Below, piece after piece: positions 40,189 through 49,491 of a stretch of 64,000 bases of DNA. How positions within the stretch are numbered: position 1 is the stretch's first letter; the number at the start of each line of letters is the position of its first letter. This stretch comes from Clostridia bacterium. GTDB lineage: Bacteria; Bacillota; Clostridia; Oscillospirales; Acutalibacteraceae. The notes under the pieces were generated by a model. The model had not been told where the DNA came from. It made no database searches and was given only the letters and a program-made list of their open reading frames with translations. The stretch is from contig CAAEIG010000081.1 of assembly GCA_900755895.1 (NCBI GenBank), positions 1 through 64,000 of the forward strand, given 5' to 3'. The position numbers and the translations under genes were made by a program.

Positions 40189-41016
40189 ATGGATACCAAG
40201 GGGTATTTGGCGGAGTACTATCAAGGTTACGACGAGGACGGGAGACTTTTGACGCGGTACGGAAAGGTGGAATACATCACCACCATGAAGTACATTGAAA
40301 AATATCTGCGTCCGGGCATGCGCATTTTAGAGATCGGCGCCGGGACCGGGCGGTATAGCCACGCCCTGGCCCAGCAGGGATACGCAGTGGACGCGGTGGA
40401 GCTGCTTGAGCACAATATCCGTCTTTTCCAGGAGAGAACCTTGCCCGGGGAGTGGGTGACCATCACCCAGGGGAATGCCATGGACCTTTCGTGGATTCCC
40501 AGCGATACCTATGAGATTACCCTGTTGTTGGGGCCGATGTATCATCTGTTCACTGAGGAGGACCAAAAGCAGGCGCTTTCGGAAGCCATCCGGGTGACCA
40601 AGCCGGGAGGAGTTATTTTTGCAGCCTATTGTATGGGCGATGCCAGTGTGTTGACCTACGGCTTTCTTCGGGGTGCGATTTATGATATCATTGAGAAGTG
40701 TATGGTGGACCCGGAGACCTTTGCTACATTTTCCAATCCCTGGGATATCTTTGAGCTTTACCGCAAGGAGGACATTGACAAGCTGCGGGAAGGTTTCCCG
40801 GTGACCCAGCTTCATTTTGTGGCAGCGGATGGTTATGCCAATCATATGCGGCAGACGCTGGAAACTATGGAGGAGGGCATGTATGAGCTGTACCTCAAGT
40901 ATCACCTGGCAACCTGTGAGCGGCAGGATTTGATCGGGTATTCCCATCACACTCTGGACATTTTCCGAAAAGATTCCTCTCAGAAGGAAGACCCCGTCTC
41001 TGTGGTGACCATCTGA
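40189..41016 (+). CDS. Class I SAM-dependent methyltransferase
   Basis: The 275-residue protein has SAM motif I as RILEIGAGTGRYSHALAQQG near residue 45, acidic residue VDAVELLE at the end of strand 2, GNAMDLSWIP and the motif LLLGPMYHLFTEEDQ near residue 118. These last residues are typical of small-molecule methyltransferases of the UbiE/Methyltransf_25 group. The ATG follows CAGGAGG. It is 52 bp before the Nudix gene and probably co-transcribed. The substrate is unknown. Confidence 0.88.
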   Translation: MDTKGYLAEYYQGYDEDGRLLTRYGKVEYITTMKYIEKYLRPGMRILEIGAGTGRYSHALAQQGYAVDAVELLEHNIRLFQERTLPGEWVTITQGNAMDLSWIPSDTYEITLLLGPMYHLFTEEDQKQALSEAIRVTKPGGVIFAAYCMGDASVLTYGFLRGAIYDIIEKCMVDPETFATFSNPWDIFELYRKEDIDKLREGFPVTQLHFVAADGYANHMRQTLETMEEGMYELYLKYHLATCERQDLIGYSHHTLDIFRKDSSQKEDPVSVVTI

Positions 41017-41068
41017 TGGGCGGTGTTTGAAAGGTGAATGTCAAATTGGTATCGGAAGGAGTGGAGTT

Positions 41069-41497
41069 ATGACCATTGTGAGAGAATATGAGACAGTGGA
41101 CGATGAGCTGCTGAAATTTGCCGTGACCATCGCTAAGTACCAAGGTCGGTTTATTTTTTGTAAGCACAGGGAGCGGGAAACTTTGGAGCTGCCGGGAGGA
41201 CATCGGGAGCCGGGAGAACAGATTCTGGAGACCGCCAAACGGGAACTGACGGAGGAGACTGGAGCGTTGGATTATACGCTGCAGCAAGTCTGTGTATATT
41301 CAGTGACAGCTTCTGACAATTTTGATGGCCAAGAGACTTTTGGAATGCTTTACTATGGGGAAGTCCAAGAACTCGCACCGGAATTGCACAGTGAAATCGA
41401 AAGGATTTTCCTGCTGGAGGAACTTCCCACCCACTGGACCTATCCGGAGATCCAGCCTCGCCTGATAGACTTTGCCGCAAAAAGAGGATTTCGCTGA
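41069..41497 (+). CDS. Nudix hydrolase
   Basis: The 142-residue protein carries a complete Nudix box, GGHREPGEQILETAKRELTE followed by ETGA, near residues 47-70, fitting GX5EX7REUXEEXGU. Nudix enzymes cleave nucleoside diphosphates linked to other groups; the MutT-like size suggests a nucleotide pool or sanitation role. The ATG follows AAGGAGTGGAG. A weak GC-rich hairpin follows (about 41518-41554). Confidence 0.92.
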   Translation: MTIVREYETVDDELLKFAVTIAKYQGRFIFCKHRERETLELPGGHREPGEQILETAKRELTEETGALDYTLQQVCVYSVTASDNFDGQETFGMLYYGEVQELAPELHSEIERIFLLEELPTHWTYPEIQPRLIDFAAKRGFR

Positions 41498-41602
41498 CAC
41501 GCTTGAAAAAGCATATCTTTCCCGCTCTCATCATAGGAGGAGGGCGGGATTTTTATGCCCAAACATCTGTATCCGGGGCTGCAAGCCGCCTGATAAAAGC
41601 CC

Positions 41603-41631
41603 TTGACAAAAGGATGGTGGGGGTGTATCTT
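41603..41631 (+). promoter_or_regulatory. Sigma-A promoter and possible operator of the sdpR-sdpI operon
   Basis: TTGACA, 17 bp, TATCTT. Directly downstream TTAACAATTAGGTTAA and a further GTTAAAT form A/T-rich repeats that could bind the ArsR-type autorepressor. Confidence 0.72.
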
Positions 41632-41680
41632 ATAATTAACAATTAGGTTAAATGTTAAATGAAAAAGGAGGGAGCGGCGC

Positions 41681-41944
41681 TTGGGATTGCAAAATACCAT
41701 GAAAGCTCTGGCGGATCCCATTCGCCGGGAGATTCTGAATCTGCTGAAAAACGGTGGGCTTTCCGCCGGGGAGATCGGGGAGCATTTCCCGGTGACAGGC
41801 GCCTCCATCTCCCGGCATCTGTCGGTGCTCAAAGAGGCCGATTTGATTCGGGATACACGAAAGGGAAAATACATTTATTACGAGCTGAACACCTCTGTTT
41901 TGGAAGAGGTCATGCTTTGGCTCACACAGCTGAAAGGGGAGTAA
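41681..41944 (+). CDS. ArsR-type autorepressor (SdpR-like)
   Basis: The 87-residue winged-helix protein (ALADPIRREILNLLKNGGLS, then VTGASISRHLSVLKEADLI) lacks metal-binding cysteines and fits the SdpR group. The TTG start follows GGAGGGAG. The gene lies three bases before an SdpI-family gene, the same order as in Bacillus, where SdpR represses its own operon until SdpI sequesters it at the membrane. Confidence 0.88.
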   Translation: MGLQNTMKALADPIRREILNLLKNGGLSAGEIGEHFPVTGASISRHLSVLKEADLIRDTRKGKYIYYELNTSVLEEVMLWLTQLKGE

Positions 41945-41947
41945 GGT

Positions 41948-42985
41948 ATGAAATCTATGTTGGCACAATATAGGGGAAAGCTGATTTTCTCCTCTTTAGT
42001 GATCCTATTGCCCATGCTGGCGTTCCTGTTCCAGGCCCAAGAGGCGCTTTTTTATCCGCTCCTTCTGTTGGCGACCCATTGGCTGTGCTTGACGCTGGTT
42101 TTCCGGGACAAGAAGAACCGGAACCAGAGCCCTAAAGCACTGGGATTGGTTGTTTGGCTTATGCCGGTACTCTCCCTGTTCATCAGCGCTGTGTTTCTTC
42201 TGATGAAGCAGGGGGGCGAGCTGGGCGTGGCGATGTTCCTGGTAAATTTCCCCATGGGACTGATCTTTTTGCTGATCGGCAATTACCTGCCCAAGGTCCG
42301 CCAAAACAGTACCCTAGGGATCCGGGTGCGGTGGACGCTGCAAAATGAGGAGAACTGGAATGCCACCCACCGTGTAGGAGGAAAGGTTTGGGTGATCTGC
42401 GGCTTGCTCTGCATGGCGTGTTCTCTGTTCGGGGAGTCCCCAATTTCCATTTTATTGGCGTGCTTGGTGATTCTCGCCGCCGCTATCATTCCGTGCTTGT
42501 ATTCCTATCTTTATTATCGCCGTCAGATAAAAGAAGGAACCACGGAAAAATTGTCCCCCATCCGGCCTTGGAAAATTGTTCTGGTGGCGGTGTTGCTGAT
42601 AGCCTTTGCTGGGTTTCTGACCTGGACCATGCTCATGGGAGATGTAAAGATGATCTACGGGGAGACCTCATTCACGGCGGATGCTTCCGGCTGGGAAGAT
42701 TTGACCGTCCCCTATGATGCCATCACTTCCATCGAGTATTTCTCCCAAGATCCGGCGGAAGGGACCGGTGATATGCGCACCAATGGCATGGGGAATCTGA
42801 GGATGGCCCTGGGTTCCTTCCGCAACGACCTATATGGAGCCTACACCCGCTATACTTATGCCGCCTGTGATGCTTGTGTGGTGCTGGGGACTGACGGGGG
42901 TACCGTGGTCCTCAACGGCCCGGATGAGGCCAGTACTCAGGCAATCTATCAAACATTGCTGGAGAAAACAGGCCGAAATCCGTAA
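41948..42985 (+). CDS. sdpI: SdpI-family membrane protein with C-terminal PH-like domain
   Basis: The 345-residue protein has about six helices. The family signature is seen in the middle: GNYLPKVRQNSTLGIRVRWT followed by LQNEENWNATHRVGGK. A final helix (IVLVAVLLIAFAGFLTWTML) is followed by a 100-residue beta-rich domain with SGWEDLTVPYDAITSIEYFS, like bacterial PH domains. SdpI gives immunity to the SdpC toxin and sequesters SdpR; no toxin gene is present here, so it may sense envelope stress. The ATG follows GGGGAG. Confidence 0.87.
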   Translation: MKSMLAQYRGKLIFSSLVILLPMLAFLFQAQEALFYPLLLLATHWLCLTLVFRDKKNRNQSPKALGLVVWLMPVLSLFISAVFLLMKQGGELGVAMFLVNFPMGLIFLLIGNYLPKVRQNSTLGIRVRWTLQNEENWNATHRVGGKVWVICGLLCMACSLFGESPISILLACLVILAAAIIPCLYSYLYYRRQIKEGTTEKLSPIRPWKIVLVAVLLIAFAGFLTWTMLMGDVKMIYGETSFTADASGWEDLTVPYDAITSIEYFSQDPAEGTGDMRTNGMGNLRMALGSFRNDLYGAYTRYTYAACDACVVLGTDGGTVVLNGPDEASTQAIYQTLLEKTGRNP

Positions 42986-43003
42986 CCGTATAGAATATAT
43001 GCC

Positions 43004-43038
43004 AAAGAGGCCGCTGCTCAGTTGCAGCGGCCTCTTTT
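43004..43038. terminator. Bidirectional terminator between sdpI and DUF4179 gene
   Basis: AAGAGGCCGCTGC pairs with GCAGCGGCCTCTT around TCAGTT, with A- and T-rich flanks. Confidence 0.93.
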
Positions 43039-43077
43039 CTGTTGCAGAGCGTCTTCCTCTGCCAGAAGACAGTTGGC

Positions 43078-44643
43078 TCAGTCTTTCGAGACAAGCCGCA
43101 CATCCCTCTGGTACACGGTTTCTCCGGAATCCGGGTCCGTGAGGGTGACGGTGACTGTGTCCATCAGTTTGAGTTCTGTTCCAGGGGCTGTCTCCAAAGT
43201 AGTTTGCCAGCTGTAATAGGGATCGCCCCCAGCTGTGTACTGCACTGCGGTGTCCGCAGACAGAACCCCTTGAGCAATGACTTCTCCCTGAGCGTTCGTC
43301 ACGGTGACGTTGCGATCCTGTTCCGGTGCGGGTCCATCGGTGACAAACTCCACGTTCACATCGCCGTCGTATTCCACGGACCACAAGCTCTGCCCGTTCT
43401 GGAACAGCCCGGGAATGGCGGTGACGCTGCTCCAGGCACCTTGACCCAATGCGATCATATCCGGGTCGTCAAAGGGCATTGTCCAATGGATGGAGCTGAA
43501 ATGTGATTGGTAATCGGAGGCGAAGACCATTCCAGCGTCCAGATAGGTCTCACTGGGAGCAGCTTCTCCCGTGGCCAGGTCAATGGTGGTCTCAGCCAGC
43601 ACACCAACCCCAGTGGACTTCCCGTACAGATCCTCCTCTAAGAAGCGCAGAATGACAGTTTGGGTGCCGTTGGGCAGGCCGTCGAAACAGGCGGTGCCGC
43701 TGATGGTCTCCGCGTCCCGAGAGATCTCCTCGGGGGAGGGCACCTGACTGAGGTTCACGTTGTACTGAATTTCCGTTCCGTCTTCCAGATAGAGCCGGGG
43801 GAAATCCATGGTGTAAGAGCTGATGCCCCAGAAGGGAATGGTGTAGCTGATTTTGGTGTAAGAAGGCGTGACCTCCACCTGGTTGATCTGAATGGTTCCG
43901 TTGCTCTCCAGCTGATCCAGGGTCCGGTTGTGGCTGGTGTCCACTGTCAAAGAGAGTTGGCCTTCAAAGGAACCGGGCAGTTCTTCCCAGTCCCCACCGT
44001 TGTCAAAATACCGGACCAAATTTGTCACTTGGTAGCTGAGCTGGAGGGAAGTGCCATCCTCCGCATTTTCCTTCAACGGAAGGGACACTGCGCCCAGCAG
44101 AGTATCTCCCTCGGGATACAGGGTGATGTATGCCTCGTCCAGAGGCTGACCATCGGCACTGGCGGTCACCTTGCCGCCAAGGTAATAGAGGTCCTCCAAA
44201 ATCTGAGGAGAAGCCCCTTGCATCGAGAAGGTGAGGTGGGCGTATTTCCCGTCGCTGTAGGATTCGTCCAGGATCAAGGAAAGCCCTTGGGTGTCCTCGG
44301 CGGTTGCCAGGGAGTTCACCTGAGCCACTTCTTCATAGGTTCCCATATAGGTGCCCACAGTGGTTTTCCCCTCATTGTACAGTCGGAATGCCTTGCCGAT
44401 CAGGGGTAGGCTTTCCGCAAAGGCAGGGTTGGCGGCGTTGACTCCGCAGAGCAGCACAAAGGCGGCAGCCAGTGCCCCGCAGGATACGGCCATCTTTTTC
44501 CAGACTGGCCGATAGGTTTTTGAGCAGTGCCGGGGTTCCAAGTTGCGGCAGGTGGATATCACCCGGTCGTGGATCACCGTGGGGACCGGTTCCTCTGCAA
44601 AGTAAGAATGGATCTCTTCCCGCAGTTGACGATTATTTGTCAT
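43078..44643 (-). CDS. DUF4179 membrane protein, putative anti-sigma partner
   Basis: The 521-residue protein has a short cytoplasmic head of about 50 residues, one helix (KMAVSCGALAAAFVLLCGVN) and the motif NPAFAESLPLIGKAFRLYN right after it, the start of the DUF4179 domain. The large outside part is beta-rich. Proteins with this layout lie next to ECF sigma genes in Clostridia and act as anti-sigma factors or envelope sensors. The ATG overlaps the end of the sigma gene by 11 bases. Confidence 0.85.
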   Translation of the reverse strand: MTNNRQLREEIHSYFAEEPVPTVIHDRVISTCRNLEPRHCSKTYRPVWKKMAVSCGALAAAFVLLCGVNAANPAFAESLPLIGKAFRLYNEGKTTVGTYMGTYEEVAQVNSLATAEDTQGLSLILDESYSDGKYAHLTFSMQGASPQILEDLYYLGGKVTASADGQPLDEAYITLYPEGDTLLGAVSLPLKENAEDGTSLQLSYQVTNLVRYFDNGGDWEELPGSFEGQLSLTVDTSHNRTLDQLESNGTIQINQVEVTPSYTKISYTIPFWGISSYTMDFPRLYLEDGTEIQYNVNLSQVPSPEEISRDAETISGTACFDGLPNGTQTVILRFLEEDLYGKSTGVGVLAETTIDLATGEAAPSETYLDAGMVFASDYQSHFSSIHWTMPFDDPDMIALGQGAWSSVTAIPGLFQNGQSLWSVEYDGDVNVEFVTDGPAPEQDRNVTVTNAQGEVIAQGVLSADTAVQYTAGGDPYYSWQTTLETAPGTELKLMDTVTVTLTDPDSGETVYQRDVRLVSKD

Positions 44644-45169
44644 GGCAAAGTTCCTCCCTTTTCAAGTATGCGGTTTGAAAGCGCTTCCGGCCCCGATATA
44701 GCCGCTGTTTGACGCAGTCCTCGCTGACTTCCAGAGCTCTGGCAATCTCCCGCACAGAAAGACCGTCATAGTAGTGCAATCCCAAGATTAGCCGGTCTTC
44801 CTCTCTCAAGTTTCCCAGAGTGGAGCGCACATCCAATGTTTGATCCCAGTCCGGCTGTTCCGAACAGTCCAGTGCCTCTTCCAGTTGGCTGTGACTATGC
44901 TTGCTGCGAAGGGACCCGATGCGGTAGCACTTGTTGATGAGAATCCGCACCAGCCAAGTTTTGAAATACCGGACCTGCCGCAGGGTTTCCATACTTTGCC
45001 AGGCGGCCAGTATGGCATCCTGTACGGCGTCCGCAGCATCTTCGGGATTTTTCAAGAGGGACATGGCCACTCTGGAAAGCGTTTGTTCGTGGGCGAGCAT
45101 CAGCTGGGTAAACGCATCCTGATTGCCTTTGCGCGCCAGTTTCACCAGGCGCGTGGTCTCTTGATCCAT
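44633..45169 (-). CDS. ECF RNA polymerase sigma factor
   Basis: The 178-residue protein has region 2 (LARKGNQDAFTQLMLAHEQT, DAADAVQDAILAAW, FKTWLVRILINKCY) and region 4 (LREEDRLILGLHYYDGLSVR, then EIARALEVSEDCVKQRLYRG). The ATG is preceded by GAGGCG. The overlapping DUF4179 gene is the likely anti-sigma factor. Targets are not known; autoregulation is usual. Confidence 0.93.
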   Translation of the reverse strand: MDQETTRLVKLARKGNQDAFTQLMLAHEQTLSRVAMSLLKNPEDAADAVQDAILAAWQSMETLRQVRYFKTWLVRILINKCYRIGSLRSKHSHSQLEEALDCSEQPDWDQTLDVRSTLGNLREEDRLILGLHYYDGLSVREIARALEVSEDCVKQRLYRGRKRFQTAYLKREELCHDK

Positions 45170-45326
45170 CGCAATGATCGCCTCTTTTCCTTCAATTTTA
45201 TACCGGTATGTCTGTTAGAGCGTCGCCTGGGAGGTAAGGTGACACACTTCCAGAAAAACTTTGAAAAGAAGCACCATGCTTCACGCTGACGGAGGGGGGA
45301 CATCAGAACTGTCTGCGTCCTTCCGC

Positions 45327-47042
45327 CTATTGGGCCACAGTAAACAGGGAATAGAACAGCCCTTTTTGGGCCATAAGCTGGTCAAATTGGCCGGATTCCA
45401 CGATTTTTCCATGACTGAGCACCAGGATGCCATCGTACCGCCGCATCAAGGATTCTTCCAGGGAGTGGGTCACCACAATCCGTGTTAGGCCCTTGAGATC
45501 CAAGATGGAGTTGGACACACGATAAGCAGTTTCCTTATCCAGAGCAGCGGTGGCCTCATCCACCAGGAGCACTGGTGTCTGTCTCAGCAGGCACCGAGCA
45601 ATAGAAACTCGCTGACGCTGGCCTCCGGAGAGCCCGGAGCCGTTTTCTCCGCATAGATAGTCTACACCCTTTTCCCGAATCAATGGGGAGAGTCCAGAGA
45701 GCTCTTCAGCCCGGCTCACCTGATCCTGGGGGAAGTCCCGGAACATGGTGACGTTGTCCTTGATGGTGCTGTTAAAGAGAAAGACGTTTTGCTCCACCAT
45801 AGACACCAGCTCATAGAGGGAATCTGTCTGGATGGTGCGCAGCTCCCGACCGTCGTAGAGAATTTCCCCGGAGTAGTTGGCTCTTCCGGCCATGAGCAAG
45901 TTGAGAAGGGTGGATTTCCCCGATCCGGAAGCCCCCACCAGTGCATAGCTTTTTCCTGCGAGAAACCGGGCGTCCACCTGGTGCAGTACGTTCTCACCAC
46001 CCTCGTAGGCAAAGGAAAGGCCTCGGATTTCGATGGCGTCCTGTAATTGTTTGGGGATGGGCGCCCCCTCTTCCCGGACGTTTTGGGAGAGGGACTGAGC
46101 CAGCTTGTCCACCAATCCCAGGGCAGCAGCCCGATTGGAGAGCAGTTCCGGCGCCTCTTGGAGGAACATTACAACGAGGGAACTGAGCTGTAGAAAGACC
46201 ATGGCCACACCGGGGGAAACTCCCCATCCGGCGATGCTCAGTGCTGCCGCCGTGAGAAAAACTCCAAACTGGGCGATTACGCCGGCGATGCTGCCGATGG
46301 TGCGCAGAATTTGAGCCAGAAAAATGCGATGGGCTTTGGCGTTTTGAGCTTGGTGGTTGCTTTCCGAGAACAGACGCAGAATATTCTTTTCCGCCTTGAA
46401 GCTTTTGACAACGGTGAATCCGCCCAGGCCATCCTTGAGCATGGAGAGAAATTTATCATTTTTCTGAGAGACCTCTTTTTCGGCGGTCACCAGATGGTTA
46501 CCGGCCAGCAGGGAGGCACCCAGGGGCAGCAGTGACAGACCCAGGGCGATGAGGGTCAGCAGGGGACTGTACCAAAACATCATTCCCAAAGCTCCCAAGC
46601 ACATGAGACCGTCCATGACGATGGTGAAGAGTTTTTCCAAATAATTGGTCTCGATGCTGGCGGTGTCGTTGGAGAAGGCGGAGAGGTAGGTGGAGGTGTT
46701 CTCTCCAGAGAAGGTGGAGATATTCTTCTTCAGCAGTTGACTGTAGGCATAGTTTTTGTACTGTTCCAGGGCTTTGGAATAGAACCGAGGCATGGCGTAG
46801 GCCCGGGCTGCTCCCACCAGTACGATGATGCCAACCACTGCTAAAAAGATCCACAGCAGTTCCAGCAGGGAAAAGGTATTTCCAGTCCCGGCCAGTAGGT
46901 CCATGATCTGTTGAAGCATCCAAGAGACAACCAGATTGATCAATGCCATGATGACAGTGGACAACAGGACAAGAACAAAGTTAGCCATATTGTTTTTATA
47001 GAATTGCCGGACATAGGGCCGGCGGAGCTCACGCTTGTTCAC
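45327..47042 (-). CDS. ABC exporter half-transporter (permease-ATPase fusion)
   Basis: The 571-residue protein has six predicted helices (residues 15-310) and a C-terminal ATPase with Walker A VGASGSGKSTLL, signature LSGGQRQRVSIARCLL and Walker B VLLVDEATAALD. The GTG start follows GGGAGG and overlaps the XRE gene by 14 bases. A single half-transporter could work as a homodimer. Substrates of this subgroup are lipids, peptides or drugs; none can be assigned. Confidence 0.92.
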   Translation of the reverse strand: MNKRELRRPYVRQFYKNNMANFVLVLLSTVIMALINLVVSWMLQQIMDLLAGTGNTFSLLELLWIFLAVVGIIVLVGAARAYAMPRFYSKALEQYKNYAYSQLLKKNISTFSGENTSTYLSAFSNDTASIETNYLEKLFTIVMDGLMCLGALGMMFWYSPLLTLIALGLSLLPLGASLLAGNHLVTAEKEVSQKNDKFLSMLKDGLGGFTVVKSFKAEKNILRLFSESNHQAQNAKAHRIFLAQILRTIGSIAGVIAQFGVFLTAAALSIAGWGVSPGVAMVFLQLSSLVVMFLQEAPELLSNRAAALGLVDKLAQSLSQNVREEGAPIPKQLQDAIEIRGLSFAYEGGENVLHQVDARFLAGKSYALVGASGSGKSTLLNLLMAGRANYSGEILYDGRELRTIQTDSLYELVSMVEQNVFLFNSTIKDNVTMFRDFPQDQVSRAEELSGLSPLIREKGVDYLCGENGSGLSGGQRQRVSIARCLLRQTPVLLVDEATAALDKETAYRVSNSILDLKGLTRIVVTHSLEESLMRRYDGILVLSHGKIVESGQFDQLMAQKGLFYSLFTVAQ

Positions 47043-48114
47043 GGTTCAGTTCCTCCCATAGGTTCAAAAGTTCGGGGAATTCGTTCCTGTTTTCTTCTAT
47101 CAGATGAGTGAGACCTTCCCAGGCGGTGGGACCCAGATTGTCATAGGCGGCTGCAGGTTTGTCAAAGGTGGTATATTTGAGGTTGTTGGCCGTGTAGTTG
47201 GGGTTTTCGTCAAAAAACCGTGCCTTTTCCCGCGCCGCACGAAGGTGGGATTTTGCTCCATCGGGATCTCCCAGCCTCCAACTTGCGCAGGCACAAAGGT
47301 ACAGAAGGAGTGCATGTATTTTATCATGGTACGACCGTTTTCCAGGTTTTTGCAGGCCGGATTCGAACTGCAAAAGCAGTTGGGTGAAGTCCAAGGCTTC
47401 CTGAAAGCGGTTCAAATGGAAACAGGCGTTGACAAAACCGTTGCAGAATTCAATCAACAGGTTGTCCGCCAGTATGAGCGCCTTGGTCAGATAGAGCAGC
47501 GCCTCTTGGCAGGTGGCTTTATCCTTGGCAAGTTCTGTACCGATGGTCCCGTTGTTGATGCCTTCGATATTGTTTGCTTTCAATAACTCCAGCGCTTTGG
47601 CGGTTTCTCCCCGGTTCAGATAGCCTTGAGCAATAACAATGCGTATGGAGACTGGGCTGATGTCTGGGTCTTCGTTTTGGTCTATCAGTTCCAGGGCGCG
47701 GTAGAACAGGTCTTGGCTCCGGAGGAGCGCATCGTTGTTCGCTCTTTCCAGGCCGTAAAGGTGATAGACCGTGGCGCATTCATACACCACAGAAAAGCTG
47801 TTGGGAAATTTCTGCAAGGCTTTTTCACTGATGGGGAAAGCGGCTTCAAACTCTTTCTGCAAACGCAGTTGGTGCAGTTGCTTGACCATGTTTTCCAAAG
47901 TTCCACTTTGGCGCTCAAAGCCCAGCAGTACATCCACACTGGTTTCAAAGAATTCCGCCAATTCCATTATTAAGGTGATCTCCGGCGTAGAGGCTCCGGA
48001 TTCCCATTTGGACACGGCTCCCACAGTCACTCCCATGGCTTCTGCCAGTTGTTCCTGGGTGAGCCCCAGGGCTTTGCGGTGATTCCGGATATTTTCGGAC
48101 AGATAAACCGTCAT
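47029..48114 (-). CDS. XRE-family HTH regulator with TPR-like C-terminus
   Basis: The 361-residue protein has an N-terminal HTH_3 domain (HRKALGLTQEQLAEAMGVTV, then GAVSKWESGAST). About 290 helical residues with TPR-like repeats follow (ALELLKANNIEGINNGTIGT, ALDFTQLLLQFESGL). This layout resembles peptide-responsive regulators of the RRNPP group, but no cognate peptide gene is seen next to it. The ATG follows AAGGAGAG. It overlaps and probably controls the ABC exporter. Confidence 0.88.
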   Translation of the reverse strand: MTVYLSENIRNHRKALGLTQEQLAEAMGVTVGAVSKWESGASTPEITLIMELAEFFETSVDVLLGFERQSGTLENMVKQLHQLRLQKEFEAAFPISEKALQKFPNSFSVVYECATVYHLYGLERANNDALLRSQDLFYRALELIDQNEDPDISPVSIRIVIAQGYLNRGETAKALELLKANNIEGINNGTIGTELAKDKATCQEALLYLTKALILADNLLIEFCNGFVNACFHLNRFQEALDFTQLLLQFESGLQKPGKRSYHDKIHALLLYLCACASWRLGDPDGAKSHLRAAREKARFFDENPNYTANNLKYTTFDKPAAAYDNLGPTAWEGLTHLIEENRNEFPELLNLWEELNREQA

Positions 48115-48359
48115 ACAGATCTCTCCTTCCTGTGTGCTCCCAGTATAACGCACTTTTTCACCAAGGAACAGAGAGTAATTTTCCAATTGGGAATAGAAAA
48201 TCTTTCCTATTAGGATAATTTCCGGGGAGAAACAGAAAACGCTGGCAATCACCTTTAAAAAAGTGAATTTACCAGCGTTTGTTGTTTGGATATTTCCTGG
48301 GAAAAGAACTCCATGTCCAGAATGCGAAAGAAGTGGTCCGGTTCGGTTCTGGAGAATGG

Positions 48360-48956
48360 TCAGTTGTCGGCGGAAGGTTTTTTCTCACCCATTTCCATCA
48401 GCAGTCCAGTGATAGATGTGCGCAGAATCACAGTGATGTTGTCAATAGAATCCTGACGGCTGTAGGTGTAGTCCTCTTCAATATAGCTGAGCATCATACC
48501 GGCAATGGCTTCCGTCAGAAATTTGCAGTAATAGCTTTTTAAGGCAGGGGGCAAAAAGCGATCCATGCGTTTTTCAGAATCGCTGACCACAGATTCTATG
48601 ATGCCGATAAAGTCAGAAAAGAAAAATCGCTTCAAAATATCCCGGCCAATGGACTCACAGGCGCACTGAAGGACATCGCGGTTTTCCTGAATATAGTCAC
48701 AAGTAAACCCAATGGCTTCTTCCCAGTCCAGAAGAAGATTGAACTGCTTTACCACTTGGATGGCTTCCTCTTCAAATAACCATCGCAGCAGAGCGTAGAT
48801 GTCTTGAAAATGGTAGTAGAAAGTTTTTCGGTTTACACCGCATTCTTCGATCAATTCCCGAACTGTGATTTTGGAAAAAGGTTTCGTCTTCATTTTTTCC
48901 TTCAAAGCGGCGGCTAAAGCTTGTTTGGTACGCAGGGACGAAAACTCATTGTTCAT
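48360..48956 (-). CDS. TetR/AcrR-family repressor
   Basis: The 198-residue protein has an N-terminal HTH (PFSKITVRELIEECGVNRKT followed by FYYHFQDIYALL) and a helical ligand domain of the DhaS-like type. The ATG follows CGAGGTGAG. It is divergent from the MMPL exporter operon, with a palindromic operator (49014-49027) just upstream of its own -35 region, so it likely represses both directions. Confidence 0.92.
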   Translation of the reverse strand: MNNEFSSLRTKQALAAALKEKMKTKPFSKITVRELIEECGVNRKTFYYHFQDIYALLRWLFEEEAIQVVKQFNLLLDWEEAIGFTCDYIQENRDVLQCACESIGRDILKRFFFSDFIGIIESVVSDSEKRMDRFLPPALKSYYCKFLTEAIAGMMLSYIEEDYTYSRQDSIDNITVILRTSITGLLMEMGEKKPSADN

Positions 48957-48974
48957 GTGCTCACCTCGTGCATT

Positions 48975-49002
48975 ATTATACCGCATTGAGATTTCTGTGC
49001 AA
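48975..49002 (-). promoter_or_regulatory. Sigma-A promoter of the TetR gene
   Basis: On the minus strand TTGCAC, 16 bp, TATAAT. Confidence 0.78.
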
Positions 49003-49013
49003 TGGTCAGATGT

Positions 49014-49027
49014 CGGACATTTGTCCG
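49014..49027. promoter_or_regulatory. Palindromic TetR operator candidate with extra half-sites
   Basis: CGGACA-TT-TGTCCG is a perfect palindrome with a 2-bp spacer. Related half-sites lie at 49043-49050 (GGGACATG) and 49069-49076 (ATGTCCGG). All are between the divergent TetR and MMPL operons. Confidence 0.72.
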
Positions 49028-49173
49028 GTAGAGAGAAAGACTGGGACATGCACCACAATTCACGAGAAATGTCCGGTTTTTCCACAGATTTCAAAAATTG
49101 ACCATGGTGAATCAAGGGGGGAAGCGCTAGGATTATCACCGAAGACAAGGAAACAGAAGAGGTGAATGAGCAA

Positions 49174-49491
49174 ATGTGGAGCCAGATGTACAATATTGTC
49201 TTGCGCACCCCGATTGGTCCCAGATACGGTACCATGGAAGTTCACGGGGATTGTGGAAAAGTGGCTGGCTTCTTGAATGTACTGATGGGTCAAAACAGGT
49301 TTCAAGGAGTGATGGATGAAGAAAACTGGTGCGAAATCAGCGGGCAGCTAAAAACCCTGATGCGCACAGTTTTCTATTCCGCAGCGGGGAAAATAAACAG
49401 GGACTCGGTGTCTTTGACCATGTATACTGAGAAAGGTGTTTTGGAAATGACCGGTACCCCGCAGTTGCGAGAGGGGAAGGGGTGCCAATGA
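49174..49491 (+). CDS. Small hypothetical protein, first gene of MMPL exporter operon
   Basis: The 105-residue protein (MWSQMYNIVLRTPIGPRYGT, then HGDCGKVAGFLNVLMG) looks soluble and alpha/beta. I do not recognise the family. The ATG at 49174 is preceded by GAGGTG; a GTG four codons upstream has no room for its site. Its stop overlaps the MMPL start in an ATGA junction, so it is translationally coupled and probably works with the exporter or its regulator. Confidence 0.75.
   Translation: MWSQMYNIVLRTPIGPRYGTMEVHGDCGKVAGFLNVLMGQNRFQGVMDEENWCEISGQLKTLMRTVFYSAAGKINRDSVSLTMYTEKGVLEMTGTPQLREGKGCQ

Noticed and set aside
44675..44690. A cre-like TGAAAGCGCTTCCG
   Set aside because: It differs from the consensus at two key positions and lies inside the sigma factor coding sequence.
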